The notes: generated from the sequence alone by a model not told the origin. Counted from the stretch's first letter, positions 10,077 to 23,587 are shown. The stretch is DNA of 64,000 bases from Streptomyces polyasparticus (GCF_014493765.1 NZ_JACTVJ010000004.1:186001-250000), one strand, 5' to 3'. Program-made: numbers and translations.

Positions 10077-11765
10077 TCACGGCGTGATCACGGCCACGTA
10101 CGCGTCCGTGTTGCCGAACTGCGCGGGGCAGTCAAGCGGCGGAGCGGGCTTGCTCAACGGATCGGCCGCGTACGGGTCCTTGCCGAGCCTGGTGGCGATC
10201 CGGTCCCGCATGTCACCGCGCACCACACTCGTGCCTTCGACCTCGTGCTGATACGCGTCCACGGCCGGGCAGCCCGCGCCGCGCCGCGCGTCCGTGGTGA
10301 TGAACCAGGCCTTCTTCGCCGTGGACGCCATGGTGTTGTAGTCGCCCATGAACTGCCGCGCCAGGTTGTTCTGCGCACTGACCGCCGGATCGCTGGACGC
10401 GCCGGAGACCTTGACCGGACTGCTCCAGCCGCCGCCGTCCGGCCGGGCCACGTACCAGGCGTCGATGGCCGCGTTGCCGGTCCCGTACGTCGTCGGGTCC
10501 TTGGCCTTCTGGGCCTGATAGCCCACGTCCACACGGCCGTTGGGCGCGACGGCGAGCCCTTGGTAGAAGGCATAGCCCTCGGCGCCGCCGGACACCGTCT
10601 CGGGGGCGGACCAGGTGGCGCCGCGGTCCGTGGAGCGCACGACCACCACCCGGCCGCCGTCCGGGGTCCTGTTCACCCAGGCCGCCCATACGGAGGTCGA
10701 CCCGGGACGCGGGTCGGCGGCGATCGAAAGGAAGCTGTTCGTACGGAAGTTGGAGCCCGGGATCGGGTCGTGGATATCGACCACGGAGCCGGCGGAGACC
10801 GGTCGGGCCCAGCGCGAGCCGCCGTCCCGCGACACGGACACCAGCTGCTGGGAGCCCTCCTCCCAGCCGACGTACACCGTGCCGTCGGGCCCGACGGTCG
10901 GCATGGAGCCCTGACGGCCGTTGCCCGTGCCGTTGTTGCCGGCCGGGGAGAGCTGCTTGGGAAGGGAGTAGCTCCTGCCGCCGTTGCGCGACACGGACAC
11001 CATGACGGGCTCGGACTGTCCTGCGGCGCGGAACTCGGTCCAGGTCAGATAGACCTGCCCGAAGTACGGGCTCGTAGGCGAGGCGTCGACCGTCACCCAT
11101 TCCTTGTCGTTGAAGTCGTTCGGATTCTCCTTGACGGTCGCGATGACCGGAGCGCTCCAGGTCAGACCGTTGTCGTCGGAGTAGGCCACGGCGAGCAGCT
11201 CGGGCGCCTTGTTCGGCGGATAGGGGCTGCGGCCCGGCTTGTACGAGGCGAGGCTGGAGTAGTACGCGCGGGCGCCCTTGGCGTAGCTGAACGAGCCGTC
11301 CGCCTGCGGCTTCGGACCGTACGAGATCACCGGGTCGCCGTCGGAGACGAAGTCCGAGGCCTTCCAGGACGGCTGGTCGTCGAGCAGACCGCGGTTGGTC
11401 CAGCTCTTGCCGCCGTCGCTGGAGGTGTAGACACCGGAGGTACCCACTCCGGGGAAGAACGAACAGTCGCTGGGGTCGACGCCGGGTCCGCGGACCGGAC
11501 CCGGCCCGCAAGCGGGCTGGCGCTGCTCGTCGTTGGCGCCGCTGATCAGGAGCCTGTCGTCGAGCGGATTCACCGCGACGGAGGTCTCGTTCTGCTTGTT
11601 GGTGGGGAAGACCGCGGTGGTGTCACTCGCCGGATCCCCCGCCACCTGGGGGCTGTTGGCCTGTACGTCGATGGCGGACGCGGCCGCCGCCGGAGTGGCC
11701 AGCGGTATGACCAGGAGCCCTGCGGCCGCGGAAAGCACTAACCGGCTTGCCCATCTTCGTGACAT
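10077..11765 (-). CDS. Secreted sialidase-like BNR-repeat protein
   Basis: A 562-residue exported protein with a clear signal peptide (MSRRWASRLVLSAAAGLLVI ... PAAAAS). Five Asp-box/BNR motifs of the form SxDxGxTW are visible: SSDGGKSW, YSDDNGLTW, VSRNGGRSY, VSRDGGSRW and RSTDRGATW, indicating a six-bladed beta-propeller of the exo-alpha-sialidase type. The ATG at 11765 is chosen because GAGGAG lies 6-7 bases before it and the signal peptide starts properly; a GTG at 11789 is also in frame. Codon 9 is TTA, the rare bldA-dependent leucine codon. Whether it cleaves sialic acid is not shown. Confidence 0.85.
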   Translation of the reverse strand: MSRRWASRLVLSAAAGLLVIPLATPAAAASAIDVQANSPQVAGDPASDTTAVFPTNKQNETSVAVNPLDDRLLISGANDEQRQPACGPGPVRGPGVDPSDCSFFPGVGTSGVYTSSDGGKSWTNRGLLDDQPSWKASDFVSDGDPVISYGPKPQADGSFSYAKGARAYYSSLASYKPGRSPYPPNKAPELLAVAYSDDNGLTWSAPVIATVKENPNDFNDKEWVTVDASPTSPYFGQVYLTWTEFRAAGQSEPVMVSVSRNGGRSYSLPKQLSPAGNNGTGNGRQGSMPTVGPDGTVYVGWEEGSQQLVSVSRDGGSRWARPVSAGSVVDIHDPIPGSNFRTNSFLSIAADPRPGSTSVWAAWVNRTPDGGRVVVVRSTDRGATWSAPETVSGGAEGYAFYQGLAVAPNGRVDVGYQAQKAKDPTTYGTGNAAIDAWYVARPDGGGWSSPVKVSGASSDPAVSAQNNLARQFMGDYNTMASTAKKAWFITTDARRGAGCPAVDAYQHEVEGTSVVRGDMRDRIATRLGKDPYAADPLSKPAPPLDCPAQFGNTDAYVAVITP

Positions 11766-11877
11766 GGCTCTCCTCATGGGATGAGACACCGGCGTGGTGG
11801 CCGGTGCCTGTCACGTGGGGGGTGCGGGCCGACGTTAGTGAGGCGAAGGGGGTTCGTCCATAGGGCGTTCGGGCCCC

Positions 11878-11981
11878 TCAGGGCCGGGCCGTCATGACGC
11901 GCCGCAGTCACGCAGCCACGCACGTCAGGGCCGGGCCGTCATGACGCGCCGCAGTCACGCAGCCACGCACGTCAGGGCCGG
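11878..11981. repeat. 47-bp tandem repeat, 2.2 copies
   Basis: A 47-base unit starts at 11878 and is repeated exactly from 11925, with a further 10 bases of a third copy to 11981. It includes GTCATGAC and lies between the pgi terminator and the upstream region of the sialidase-like gene. Copies are identical, so the duplication is recent. Confidence 0.95.
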
Positions 11982-11987
11982 ACAGAC

Positions 11988-12017
11988 GTGCGCGCCCGGT
12001 GACCACCGGGCGCGCAC
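11988..12017 (-). terminator. Terminator of pgi
   Basis: A perfect 13-bp stem (GTGCGCGCCCGGT and its complement) with a 4-base loop, beginning 10 bases after the pgi stop. No U-tract, as usual in Streptomyces. Confidence 0.85.
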
Positions 12018-12027
12018 ACCGAAGGGA

Positions 12028-13680
12028 TCAACGTCCGCGCAGCTCACGGTACTTGGCGACCAGGGCCTTGGACGAGGCGTCGAGGCCGGACACGTCCGCG
12101 CCCTCGGTCAGAGCGGGCTCGACCCGCTTGGCGAGCACCTTGCCGAGCTCGACGCCCCACTGGTCGAAGGAGTCGATGTTCCAGATCGCGCCCTGCACGA
12201 ACACCTTGTGCTCGTAGAGCGCGATCAGCTGGCCGAGCACGGACGGCGTGAGCTCCGACGCGAGGATCGTCGTCGTGGGGTGGTTGCCCTTGAAGGTCTT
12301 GTGCGTGACCAGCTCCTCGGGCACACCCTCGCCGCGCACCTCGTCGGGCGTCTTGCCGAAGGCGAGCGCCTGGGTCTGGGCGAAGAAGTTGGCCATCAGG
12401 AGGTCGTGCTGGGCGACCAGGCCCGGCAGCAGATCGTCCACCGGCTTGGCGAAGCCGATGAAGTCGGCCGGGATGACCTTCGTACCCTGGTGGATCAGCT
12501 GGTAGTACGCATGCTGCCCGTTGGTGCCGGGCGTGCCCCAGACCACCGGTCCCGTCTGCCAGTCGACGGGGTTGCCGTCGCGGTCCACGGACTTGCCGTT
12601 GGACTCCATGTCCAGCTGCTGCAGGTACGCGGTGAACTTGGAGAGGTAGTGCGAGTACGGCAGCACGGCGTGCGACTGCGCGTCGAAGAACGCCCCGTAC
12701 CAGACGCCCAGCAGGCCGAGCAGGAGCGGCGCGTTGGCCTCGGCGGGCGCGGTGCGGAAGTGCTCGTCGACGAGGCGGAAGCCTTCGAGCATCTCGCGGA
12801 AGTTGTCCGGGCCGATGGCGATCATCAGCGAGAGGCCGATGGCCGAGTCGTACGAGTAGCGGCCGCCGACCCAGTCCCAGAACTCGAACATGTTGGCCGT
12901 GTCGATCCCGAACTCGGAGACCTTCTCGGCGTTCGTCGACAGGGCCACGAAGTGCTTGGCCACGGCTTCCTGGCCGGCCTGCAGTTCGGTGAGCAGCCAG
13001 TTGCGCGCCGAGGTGGCGTTGGTGATCGTCTCGATGGTGGTGAAGGTCTTCGAGGCGATGATGAACAGCGTCTCGGCCGGGTCCAAGTCCCGTACGGCCT
13101 CGTGCAGATCGGCCCCGTCCACGTTGGACACGAAGCGGACGGTGAGGTCGCGCTGGGTGAAGGAGCGCAGCACCTCGTACGCCATCGCGGGGCCGAGGTC
13201 CGAGCCGCCGATGCCGATGTTGACGATGTTCTTGATGGGCTTGCCGGTGTGGCCGGTCCACTCGCCGGAACGGACCTTCTCGGAGAACGCGCTCATCTTG
13301 TCGAGCACCGCGTGCACCTCGGGCACGACGTTCTGCCCGTCGACCTCGATCACGGCCTCGCGCGGGGCGCGCAGCGCCGTGTGCAGGACGGCACGGTCCT
13401 CGGTCGTGTTGATCTTGTCGCCGCGGAACATGGCGTCGCGCAGCCCGAACACGTCGGTGGCGGCGGCCAGCTCGCGCAGCAGCCCCAGCGTCTCGTCGCT
13501 GACGAGGTGCTTGGAGTAGTCCAGGTGCAGATCGCCGACCTGCAGGGTGTAGCCCGTGCCGCGCCCGGGGTCGTTCGCGAAGAGATCGCGCAGATGCGTC
13601 TCGCCCAGCTGCTCCCGGTGCTTGGCCAGCGCGGCCCACTCGGGCATCTGGTTCAGCCGCGTACGGTCACTTGCGTTCAT
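12028..13680 (-). CDS. pgi: Glucose-6-phosphate isomerase
   Basis: Interconverts glucose-6-phosphate and fructose-6-phosphate. The 550-residue protein is of normal long bacterial type. [14 protein letters not shown] near residue 155 and the sugar-isomerase region [10 protein letters not shown] are present. The ATG at 13680 ([12 protein letters not shown]) follows GGAAG and matches the family start; an upstream in-frame start would add an unrelated leader. It provides the link between the pentose phosphate genes on its left and the triose genes on its right. Confidence 0.96.
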   Translation of the reverse strand: MNASDRTRLNQMPEWAALAKHREQLGETHLRDLFANDPGRGTGYTLQVGDLHLDYSKHLVSDETLGLLRELAAATDVFGLRDAMFRGDKINTTEDRAVLHTALRAPREAVIEVDGQNVVPEVHAVLDKMSAFSEKVRSGEWTGHTGKPIKNIVNIGIGGSDLGPAMAYEVLRSFTQRDLTVRFVSNVDGADLHEAVRDLDPAETLFIIASKTFTTIETITNATSARNWLLTELQAGQEAVAKHFVALSTNAEKVSEFGIDTANMFEFWDWVGGRYSYDSAIGLSLMIAIGPDNFREMLEGFRLVDEHFRTAPAEANAPLLLGLLGVWYGAFFDAQSHAVLPYSHYLSKFTAYLQQLDMESNGKSVDRDGNPVDWQTGPVVWGTPGTNGQHAYYQLIHQGTKVIPADFIGFAKPVDDLLPGLVAQHDLLMANFFAQTQALAFGKTPDEVRGEGVPEELVTHKTFKGNHPTTTILASELTPSVLGQLIALYEHKVFVQGAIWNIDSFDQWGVELGKVLAKRVEPALTEGADVSGLDASSKALVAKYRELRGR

Positions 13681-13709
13681 CTCGGACTTCCAGCCTTCTT
13701 GTCGTCCTG

Positions 13710-13728
13710 AGCACTCGGCTTGAGTGCT
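13710..13728. promoter_or_regulatory. Inverted repeat upstream of pgi
   Basis: AGCACTC-GGCTT-GAGTGCT, perfect 7-base arms with a 5-base centre, ending 30 bases before the pgi start. The arms equal the core of the HrcA/CIRCE operator, but CIRCE has a 9-base centre, so this is not a canonical site. It could be another operator or an RNA hairpin in the leader. Confidence 0.5.
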
Positions 13729-13755
13729 GCGCCCCTGCCCCACCAACCTAATTGA

Positions 13756-14991
13756 TCAGATGTCGCCCCGAGGCCCGTCGACCCGGCGCACCGGCACCAG
13801 TACCGCCACCGCCGCGACGAAGACCCCGGCCGCGAGGAGCACCGGAGCGTTGAGCCCCCAGGCCGTGGCCACCGCACCGCCGAGCAGGGCGCCCAGCGGA
13901 GCTCCGGCCACCGCGAGGGTGCGGTAGGCGGCACTGATCCTGCCCAGCATCTCTCGCGGGCTGCGCTCCTGCATCAGGGTGCGCTGGCTGACGTTCCACA
14001 CGATGCTCATCACGCCGAACAGCGCCAGGCTCACCAGCGCCGCCCACAGGGCTTTGACCAGGCCCATCGCGAGCAGACAGAGCAGCTGGACGACCCCGGC
14101 GACGAACACGCTCCGTAGCCGCCCGAGCTTTCCCGCGAGCCGCCCCGCCACGAAGCCACCGGCCACGCTGCCCGCCGAGAAGGCGGTCAGCGCCGCGGCA
14201 TAACCGACGTCGCCCGCGTCCAGCCACCACTTCACGTGCAGGACGAGCGTGGCGATCAGGGCGCCCATGCCGATGTTGCTGAGCGTGGTCGCCCAGCAGA
14301 GCGCCCGCAGCGGCCGGTCCCGCCACAGCACCCGCACACCCTCGGCGATGTCCCCGCGCAAGGTCGCGCCCGGCGGCCGGGGCGCCCGCTCGGGAGCCGG
14401 TATCCGCAGCGAGGCGATCAGGCAGGCGCCGACGACATAGGTGGCCGCGTCCACCCCGTACGGCAGCGCGATCCCGCCCGCGAGCAGCACCGGGACCAGC
14501 GGGGCGGCCACGAAGCCGCCGGCGATCTGCTGTCCGGTCATCAGCCGCGCATTGGCGCTGCCCAGGGCGCTCTCGGGCACGAGGGACGGCAGCAGAGCCG
14601 TGGCGGCGTTGTCGAAGAGCGTCTGGAGGGTGGTGAGCAGGAAGGCGAGGGCTATGAGCAGCGCGATCGAGGCATGCCCGAGGGCCACGGCCAGCGCGAA
14701 GGCGGCCATGAGGACCCCTCGTACGACATCGACGGCCCACATCGCGCGCCGCTGGTCCACGCGGTCCGCCACGGCGCCGCCGAGCAGGCCGAAGAGCAGC
14801 CACGGCAGATAGCCGCACGCGCTCACCAGGGTGATGAGCAGCGGATCGTCGGTGAGCGAGGCGGCGAGCAGCGGCAGCGCGGCCGTGCGCAGCGAGTCGC
14901 CGAACTTGGACAGGACCGCGGCCGCCCACAGCCGTCCGAACCCGCCACGCCACGTGGGCACTTGCACGCCCACGGCCTCGACTGCAGTCAC
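13756..14991 (-). CDS. MFS transporter
   Basis: A 411-residue major facilitator protein with about 12 hydrophobic segments and the loop 2-3 motif GLLGGAVADRVDQRRAM near residue 60. It resembles the MFS-type drug/macrolide exporters (Tmr_2/MefA-like) in gross pattern. GTG at 14991 is chosen because GGAGG lies 7 bases upstream. A DNA-damage-type promoter (15020-15042) would start the mRNA about 22 bases before this GTG. The substrate cannot be told from sequence. Confidence 0.85.
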   Translation of the reverse strand: MTAVEAVGVQVPTWRGGFGRLWAAAVLSKFGDSLRTAALPLLAASLTDDPLLITLVSACGYLPWLLFGLLGGAVADRVDQRRAMWAVDVVRGVLMAAFALAVALGHASIALLIALAFLLTTLQTLFDNAATALLPSLVPESALGSANARLMTGQQIAGGFVAAPLVPVLLAGGIALPYGVDAATYVVGACLIASLRIPAPERAPRPPGATLRGDIAEGVRVLWRDRPLRALCWATTLSNIGMGALIATLVLHVKWWLDAGDVGYAAALTAFSAGSVAGGFVAGRLAGKLGRLRSVFVAGVVQLLCLLAMGLVKALWAALVSLALFGVMSIVWNVSQRTLMQERSPREMLGRISAAYRTLAVAGAPLGALLGGAVATAWGLNAPVLLAAGVFVAAVAVLVPVRRVDGPRGDI

Positions 14992-15019
14992 AACTCCCCC
15001 TCCGGTTCCCGTGATCGAA

Positions 15020-15042
15020 ACCGTAAAGGGTGCCACTGACAA
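15020..15042 (-). promoter_or_regulatory. RecA-independent DNA-damage-type promoter of the MFS gene
   Basis: On the minus strand: TTGTCAGTG (15042-15034), 8 bases, TACGGT (15025-15020). This is a perfect match to the mycobacterial/Streptomyces class TTGTCRGTG-N8-TAnnnT that PafBC controls. The predicted mRNA start is near 15013. Confidence 0.75.
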
Positions 15043-15108
15043 TCGGCCGGGCGACGAACACGACAGGGGCCGCCGGAGGCCGCCAAAAGCGTCCGAGAGG
15101 TACGAAAC

Positions 15109-15148
15109 AGGTCCGACCGGACACCCCGAATGGGTTCCGATCGGACCT
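15109..15148 (-). terminator. Terminator of the RbpA-family gene
   Basis: Arms AGGTCCGA and TCGGACCT pair perfectly and the helix continues inward with mismatches. It begins 7 bases after the stop at 15155. Confidence 0.7.
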
Positions 15149-15154
15149 CAAGTA

Positions 15155-15490
15155 CTAAATCTCGCCCCGCAGTTTCGCGAGCGCCTCGGCGAGGATCGCC
15201 TCGCCGTCGGCATCGCTGCGCCGCTCACGCACATACGCGAGGTGTGTCTTGTACGGCTCGGTGCGCGGCGGGTCCGGCGGATTGTCCCGGTCCTGACCTG
15301 CCGGGAATCCGCAGCGCGGGCAGTCCCAGGTATCGGGGACCTGCGCGTCGCTGGCGAAACTGGGCTTCGTCTCATGCCCGTTGGAGCACCAGAAGGAGAT
15401 GCGCAGGCGCGGCGCTGACTCGCCTCGCTCGGCCTCGCCCATCGGCCCCGCCCCGACCCGACTTCCACGGATCGCGTTGCCACTTGCCAC
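15155..15490 (-). CDS. rbpA: RbpA-family RNA polymerase-binding protein
   Basis: A 111-residue protein of the actinobacterial RNA polymerase-binding RbpA family (central beta-barrel with a metal site, C-terminal sigma-interaction helices). CSNGHE and CPRCG supply the Cys/His cluster, and THLAYVRERRSDADGEAILAEAL resembles the sigma-binding region. Streptomyces also encode a better-studied RbpA of different sequence elsewhere, so this is likely the paralogue (RbpB type). The GTG start has GGGAG upstream. It is monocistronic, with promoter and terminator visible. Confidence 0.8.
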   Translation of the reverse strand: MASGNAIRGSRVGAGPMGEAERGESAPRLRISFWCSNGHETKPSFASDAQVPDTWDCPRCGFPAGQDRDNPPDPPRTEPYKTHLAYVRERRSDADGEAILAEALAKLRGEI

Positions 15491-15557
15491 GGTCGTAACT
15501 CCCTGCGTAACGGTGCTGCACAGCGTTGCCCACCGGCGGCTGCGCCGCGGGTGCCCC

Positions 15558-15586
15558 AGTCTACGTAAGGCCCAACGCGCGTCCAG
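15558..15586 (-). promoter_or_regulatory. Putative HrdB-type promoter of the RbpA-family gene
   Basis: On the minus strand CTGGAC (15586-15581), 17-base spacer, TAGACT (15563-15558). The -10 matches the Streptomyces TAGRnT form well. The leader to the GTG would be about 60 bases. Confidence 0.5.
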
Positions 15587-15696
15587 TGATTGGAGTTACA
15601 CCCCCACCCCGAGACGTACGCCCCATATTAAGCACAGCGTAAGTGCCCGCGTGGACAGGGGAACGAAGTCCGTTCGCAACAAAGCGGGCAGCAAAA

Positions 15697-15730
15697 CGGG
15701 CAGCCGCCCCGAAAACGAGGCGGCTGCCCG
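15697..15730 (-). terminator. Terminator of secG
   Basis: A perfect 12-bp stem CGGGCAGCCGCC with a 10-base A-rich loop, about 55 bases after the secG stop. Confidence 0.85.
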
Positions 15731-15784
15731 GAAAGCACTGGTGCGCTCAAGCGGCACTCGGGCCGCATGCAGGCGCGGGAAGGC

Positions 15785-16015
15785 TCAGCTGTCCAGCTTC
15801 ATCAGCAGGCCGAGCACCACAATGCAGGCGAACCACAGCAGACCGACCACGATGGTGATCCGGTCGAGGTTGCGCTCTGCGACGGAGGAGCCGCCGACGG
15901 AGGACTGCATACCGCCACCGAACATGTCGGAGAGGCCGCCGCCCTTCCCCTTGTGCATCAGGACAAGGAGCATCAGCAGCAGGCTGAAGACGATCAGGGC
16001 GATCGAGAAGCCCAT
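15785..16015 (-). CDS. secG: Preprotein translocase subunit SecG
   Basis: Small inner-membrane subunit of the SecYEG channel. The 76-residue protein has two transmembrane helices (SIALIVFSLLLMLLVLM near residues 4-20 and ITIVVGLLWFACIVVLGLL near 55-73) flanking the conserved cytoplasmic loop HKGKGGGLSDMFGGGMQSS. The ATG at 16015 (MGFSIAL) is the natural start; longer in-frame starts run into the tpiA spacer. The placement right after tpiA is conserved in actinobacteria. Confidence 0.95.
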   Translation of the reverse strand: MGFSIALIVFSLLLMLLVLMHKGKGGGLSDMFGGGMQSSVGGSSVAERNLDRITIVVGLLWFACIVVLGLLMKLDS

Positions 16016-16076
16016 AACCACGGCTGGACCAACTTCCTCGGAATCGGACAACGTGTGCGTCGCAAGATACGCGACG

Positions 16077-16114
16077 ACGGGGGCCGGCCCTCCAAAGAGG
16101 GAGCCGACCCCCGT
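16077..16114 (-). terminator. Hairpin between tpiA and secG
   Basis: GC-rich arms ACGGGGG and CCCCCGT continue inward with mismatches to a short CAAA loop. It separates tpiA from secG, so secG probably has its own promoter or relies on readthrough. Confidence 0.65.
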
Positions 16115-16128
16115 CAGGGTACCGGACC

Positions 16129-16157
16129 CTACTGGTCGCGGAACCGGACGAACCTCA
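16129..16157 (-). repeat. Imperfect duplication of the tpiA 3' end
   Basis: The last codons of tpiA (VRFRDQ-stop) recur 26 bases downstream as TTC GTC CGG TTC CGC GAC CAG TAG, again FVRFRDQ-stop but in another frame. It is a decayed tandem copy that includes a stop codon. Confidence 0.75.
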
Positions 16158-16928
16158 CTGGTCCCGGAATCGAACGATCTTGACGAACTCGTCGGCGTCC
16201 AGAGCCGCACCGCCCACCAGGGCGCCGTCCACGTCGGGCTGCGCCATGATCGCGGCGACGTTGCCGGACTTCACGGAGCCGCCGTACTGGATGCGGACCT
16301 TGTCGGCCAGCTCCTGCGAGTACAGCTCGGCCAGGCGCCCGCGGATCGCACCGCAGACCTCCTGGGCGTCCTCGGGGGTGGCGACCTCGCCGGTGCCGAT
16401 GGCCCAGACCGGCTCGTACGCGATGACGATGGACTCGGCCTGCTCGGCCGGGATGTCCTTGAGCGCGCCGTCGACCTGGTTCAGCGTGTACGGGACCTGC
16501 TGGCCGGCCTTGCGGATGTCCAGGCCCTCACCGACGCACAGGATCGGCGTGATGCCGTGCTTGTAGGCGGCCTTGACCTTGGCGTTGCAGATCTCGTCGG
16601 TCTCGTTGTGGTACTGGCGGCGCTCCGAGTGGCCGATGGCCACGTAGGTGCACTTCAGCTTCGAGAGCATCGGGCCCGAGATCTCACCGGTGTACGCGCC
16701 GGAGTCGTGCGCCGAGATGTCCTGGGCGCCGTACTTGATCTTGAGCTTGTCGCCGTCGACCAGCGTCTGCACACCACGGAGGTCCGTGAAGGGCGGCAGG
16801 ACGGCGACCTCGACGGCCTCGTAGTCCTTGTCGGCCAGCGCGAAGGCGAGCTTCTGGGTGTGGGCGATGGCCTCGAGGTGGTTGAGGTTCATCTTCCAGT
16901 TGCCTGCCATCAGGGGCATGCGCGTCAT
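16155..16928 (-). CDS. tpiA: Triosephosphate isomerase
   Basis: Interconverts dihydroxyacetone phosphate and glyceraldehyde-3-phosphate. The 257-residue TIM barrel has the substrate lysine in MAGNWKMN near residue 12, the electrophilic histidine in GHSERR near 97 and the catalytic glutamate in [11 protein letters not shown] near 169. The ATG at 16928 is chosen because GGAG is 11 bases upstream; a GTG at 16937 overlapping the pgk stop has GGAG too close. Part of pgk-tpiA. Confidence 0.96.
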   Translation of the reverse strand: MTRMPLMAGNWKMNLNHLEAIAHTQKLAFALADKDYEAVEVAVLPPFTDLRGVQTLVDGDKLKIKYGAQDISAHDSGAYTGEISGPMLSKLKCTYVAIGHSERRQYHNETDEICNAKVKAAYKHGITPILCVGEGLDIRKAGQQVPYTLNQVDGALKDIPAEQAESIVIAYEPVWAIGTGEVATPEDAQEVCGAIRGRLAELYSQELADKVRIQYGGSVKSGNVAAIMAQPDVDGALVGGAALDADEFVKIVRFRDQ

Positions 16929-16933
16929 GATCT

Positions 16934-18145
16934 TCACTTCTCCAGTGCTACGAGGCCGGGGAGGGACTTGCCCTCGAGGTACTCAAGCGAGGCGCCGCCG
17001 CCGGTCGAGATGTGACCGACCTTGTCCTCGCTGAAGCCGAGGATGCGGAACGCGGCGGCCGAGTCTCCGCCGCCGACCACGGAGAACGCGGCGGAGTCCA
17101 CGAGGCCCTTGGCGACGGCACGGGTGCCGTTCGCGAAGTCCTTGTGCTCGAAGACGCCCATCGGGCCGTTCCAGAACACGGTGGCGGCGTCCTGCAGCTT
17201 GGCAGCGTACAGTTCCTCGGTCTTCGGGCCGATGTCCAGGCCCTCCTTGTCCGCCGGGATGGCGGTGGCGGCCACGGTGTCGGGGTGCACGTCGACCTGG
17301 TTCTTCAGGTCGGGGAAGTCCGCGGAGACCCGTACGTCGACGGGGAGCACGAACTCGACGCCCTTGGCCTCGGCCCGCTTCAGGTACTCCTGGACGGCCG
17401 GGATCTGGTCTTCCTGAAGGATCGACTTGCCGACCTCGTTGCCCTGGGCCGCGAGGAAGGTGTACGCCATACCGCCGCCGATGAGGATCCGGTCGGCCTT
17501 CTCGATGAGGTTGTCGATGACGGCCAGCTTGTCGGAGACCTTGGCGCCGCCGAGCACCACCACGTAGGGGCGCTTGACGTCGTCGGTGAGCTTCTTGAGT
17601 ACGCCGACCTCGGTGGCGATCAGGTAGCCGGCGGCGTGCGGAAGGCGGGCCGGCAGGTCGAACACGGAGGCGTGCTTGCGGTGCACGGCGCCGAAGCCGT
17701 CGCCGACGTACACGTCCGCGAGGGCCGCGAGCTGGTCCGCGAAGGCGCCGCGCTCGGCGTCGTCCTTGGAGGTCTCACCGGCATTGAAGCGCAGGTTCTC
17801 GATGACGGCGACCTGGCCGTCGGCGAGGCCGGCGACGGTCGACGACGCGGACTCGCCGACCGTGTCGGTCGCGAACGCCACGTCGGCGCCGAGGATTTCA
17901 CCCAGGCGCGCGGCGGCGGGCGCGAGCGAGAAGGCCGGGTCCGGGGCGCCCTTGGGGCGGCCCAGATGCGAGGCGACGACCACGCGGGCACCGGCGCCGG
18001 CGAGCGCCTTGACGGTGGGCGCGACGGCACGGATACGGCCGTCGTCGGTGATGGTGGTGCCGTCCAGCGGCACGTTGAGGTCGGCGCGGACGAAGACCCG
18101 CTTGCCGGTGACCCCTTCGGCGAGAAGCTCGTCGATCGTCTTCAT
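16934..18145 (-). CDS. pgk: Phosphoglycerate kinase
   Basis: Transfers the acyl phosphate of 1,3-bisphosphoglycerate to ADP. The 403-residue protein has the N-terminal signature [14 protein letters not shown] near residue 15, SHLGRPKG near 60 and the C-terminal nucleotide loop [10 protein letters not shown] near 375. Its stop is 6 bases from the tpiA ATG, so the two are translated from one mRNA. A strong hairpin separates it from gap. Confidence 0.97.
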   Translation of the reverse strand: MKTIDELLAEGVTGKRVFVRADLNVPLDGTTITDDGRIRAVAPTVKALAGAGARVVVASHLGRPKGAPDPAFSLAPAAARLGEILGADVAFATDTVGESASSTVAGLADGQVAVIENLRFNAGETSKDDAERGAFADQLAALADVYVGDGFGAVHRKHASVFDLPARLPHAAGYLIATEVGVLKKLTDDVKRPYVVVLGGAKVSDKLAVIDNLIEKADRILIGGGMAYTFLAAQGNEVGKSILQEDQIPAVQEYLKRAEAKGVEFVLPVDVRVSADFPDLKNQVDVHPDTVAATAIPADKEGLDIGPKTEELYAAKLQDAATVFWNGPMGVFEHKDFANGTRAVAKGLVDSAAFSVVGGGDSAAAFRILGFSEDKVGHISTGGGASLEYLEGKSLPGLVALEK

Positions 18146-18194
18146 GACTCAAGGACTCCTAGGAAGAAACAACGAGGAAAAGCTACAAGCGAAC

Positions 18195-18235
18195 GGGGCC
18201 CGGACGACGCCTCAACTGCGCGCCGTCCGAGCCCC
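18195..18235 (-). terminator. Terminator of gap
   Basis: Arms GGGGC-C-CGGACG and CGTCCG-A-GCCCC pair with one mismatch around a 17-base loop, in the 126-base spacer between gap and pgk. Partial readthrough into pgk is possible. Confidence 0.65.
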
Positions 18236-18271
18236 ATTGCTCACATCGAGATGCCTGACCTAAGCGTCAGC

Positions 18272-22463
<4,192 letters not shown>

Positions 22464-22550
22464 GAGCCCCCCTTGCAGTTGTCCGGCACATTCGTGCACA
22501 GACCGCCAGGCTCATGACACACCATGATCATGTCAATATGGCGTCACAAA

Positions 22551-22582
22551 AGGGGTGCGGGGGCCGAAGCCCTCGCACCCCT
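22551..22582 (-). terminator. Terminator of whiA
   Basis: Arms AGGGGTGCG and CGCACCCCT pair perfectly with additional inner G-C pairs; starts 16 bases after the whiA stop. Confidence 0.8.
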
Positions 22583-22597
22583 GAAGTCCGTGCGGCG

Positions 22598-23587
22598 TCA
22601 GCCCACCATGTTGTCCGCCATCTCCTCGGTCAGGTTGGACTCCGTACCCGGGATGCCCAGGTCCGAGGCCCGCTTGTCCGCCATCGCCAGGAGGCGGCGG
22701 ATGCGGCCCGCGACCGCGTCCTTGGTCAGCGGCGGGTCGGCGAGCGCGCCCAGCTCCTCGAGCGAGGCCTGCTTGTGCTCCATGCGCAGCCGTCCCGCGG
22801 CCGCGAGGTGCTCGGGGACCTCGTCCTGGAGGATCTCCAGGGCCCGCTGCACCCGCGCGCCCGCCGCCACCGCGGCACGGGCCGAGCGGCGCAGGTTGGC
22901 GTCGTCGAAGTTGGCCAGGCGGTTGGCCGTGGCGCGGACCTCGCGGCGCATCCGCCGCTCCTCCCACGCGAGCACCGACTCGTGTGCGCCGAGGCGGGTG
23001 AGCAGCGCGCCGATCGCGTCGCCGTCACGGACGACGACACGGTCCACGCCGCGCACCTCGCGCGCCTTCGCGGCGATCGACAGCCGGCGGGCGGCGCCCA
23101 CCAGCGCGAGGGCCGCCTCCGGTCCGGGGCAGGTCACTTCGAGGGAGGAGGAACGGCCCGGCTCGGTGAGCGAGCCGTGGGCAAGGAACGCGCCCCGCCA
23201 GGCGGCTTCGGCGTCACAGGTCGCACCGGAGACGACCTGCGGCGGCAGGCCGCGGATCGGCCGGCCGCGGCCATCGACCAGACCGGTCTGGCGCGCCAGC
23301 TGGTCGCCGCCGGCGACGACGCGTACGACATAACGCGAACCGCGGCGCAGTCCGCCCGCGGCCATCACCATCAGCTCCGAGCTGTGCCCGAAGATCTCCA
23401 GGATGTCCTTCTTGAGCCGGCGCGCGGCCATCGCCGTGTCCAGCTCCGCCTCGATCACAATGCGGCCGCTGACCAGGTGCAGCCCGCCCGCGAACCGAAG
23501 AATCGCCGAGACCTCTGCCTTCCTGCAGCAGGTCCGGGTGACGGGAAGCCGGGAAATCTCATCCTTCACCGCTGCCGTCATCGCCAT
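22598..23587 (-). CDS. whiA: Sporulation regulator WhiA
   Basis: DNA-binding protein needed with WhiB for septation of aerial hyphae. The 329-residue sequence ([20 protein letters not shown] ...) is near identical to S. coelicolor WhiA as I remember it. It has the degenerate LAGLIDADG homing-endonuclease fold in the first two thirds and a helix-turn-helix at the end ([20 protein letters not shown]). It overlaps yvcK by 10 bases; rapZ-yvcK-whiA is a conserved Gram-positive unit. In S. coelicolor whiA also has an internal promoter, not identified here. Confidence 0.97.
   Translation of the reverse strand: MAMTAAVKDEISRLPVTRTCCRKAEVSAILRFAGGLHLVSGRIVIEAELDTAMAARRLKKDILEIFGHSSELMVMAAGGLRRGSRYVVRVVAGGDQLARQTGLVDGRGRPIRGLPPQVVSGATCDAEAAWRGAFLAHGSLTEPGRSSSLEVTCPGPEAALALVGAARRLSIAAKAREVRGVDRVVVRDGDAIGALLTRLGAHESVLAWEERRMRREVRATANRLANFDDANLRRSARAAVAAGARVQRALEILQDEVPEHLAAAGRLRMEHKQASLEELGALADPPLTKDAVAGRIRRLLAMADKRASDLGIPGTESNLTEEMADNMVG

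Noticed and set aside
9300-11741. Plus-strand frame of 813 codons opposite the sialidase-like gene
   Set aside because: Covers real minus-strand genes with signal peptide and Asp-boxes; the plus frame has no recognisable domain.
13710-13728. Canonical CIRCE/HrcA site
   Set aside because: Centre is 5 rather than 9 bases, so kept only as an unassigned inverted repeat.
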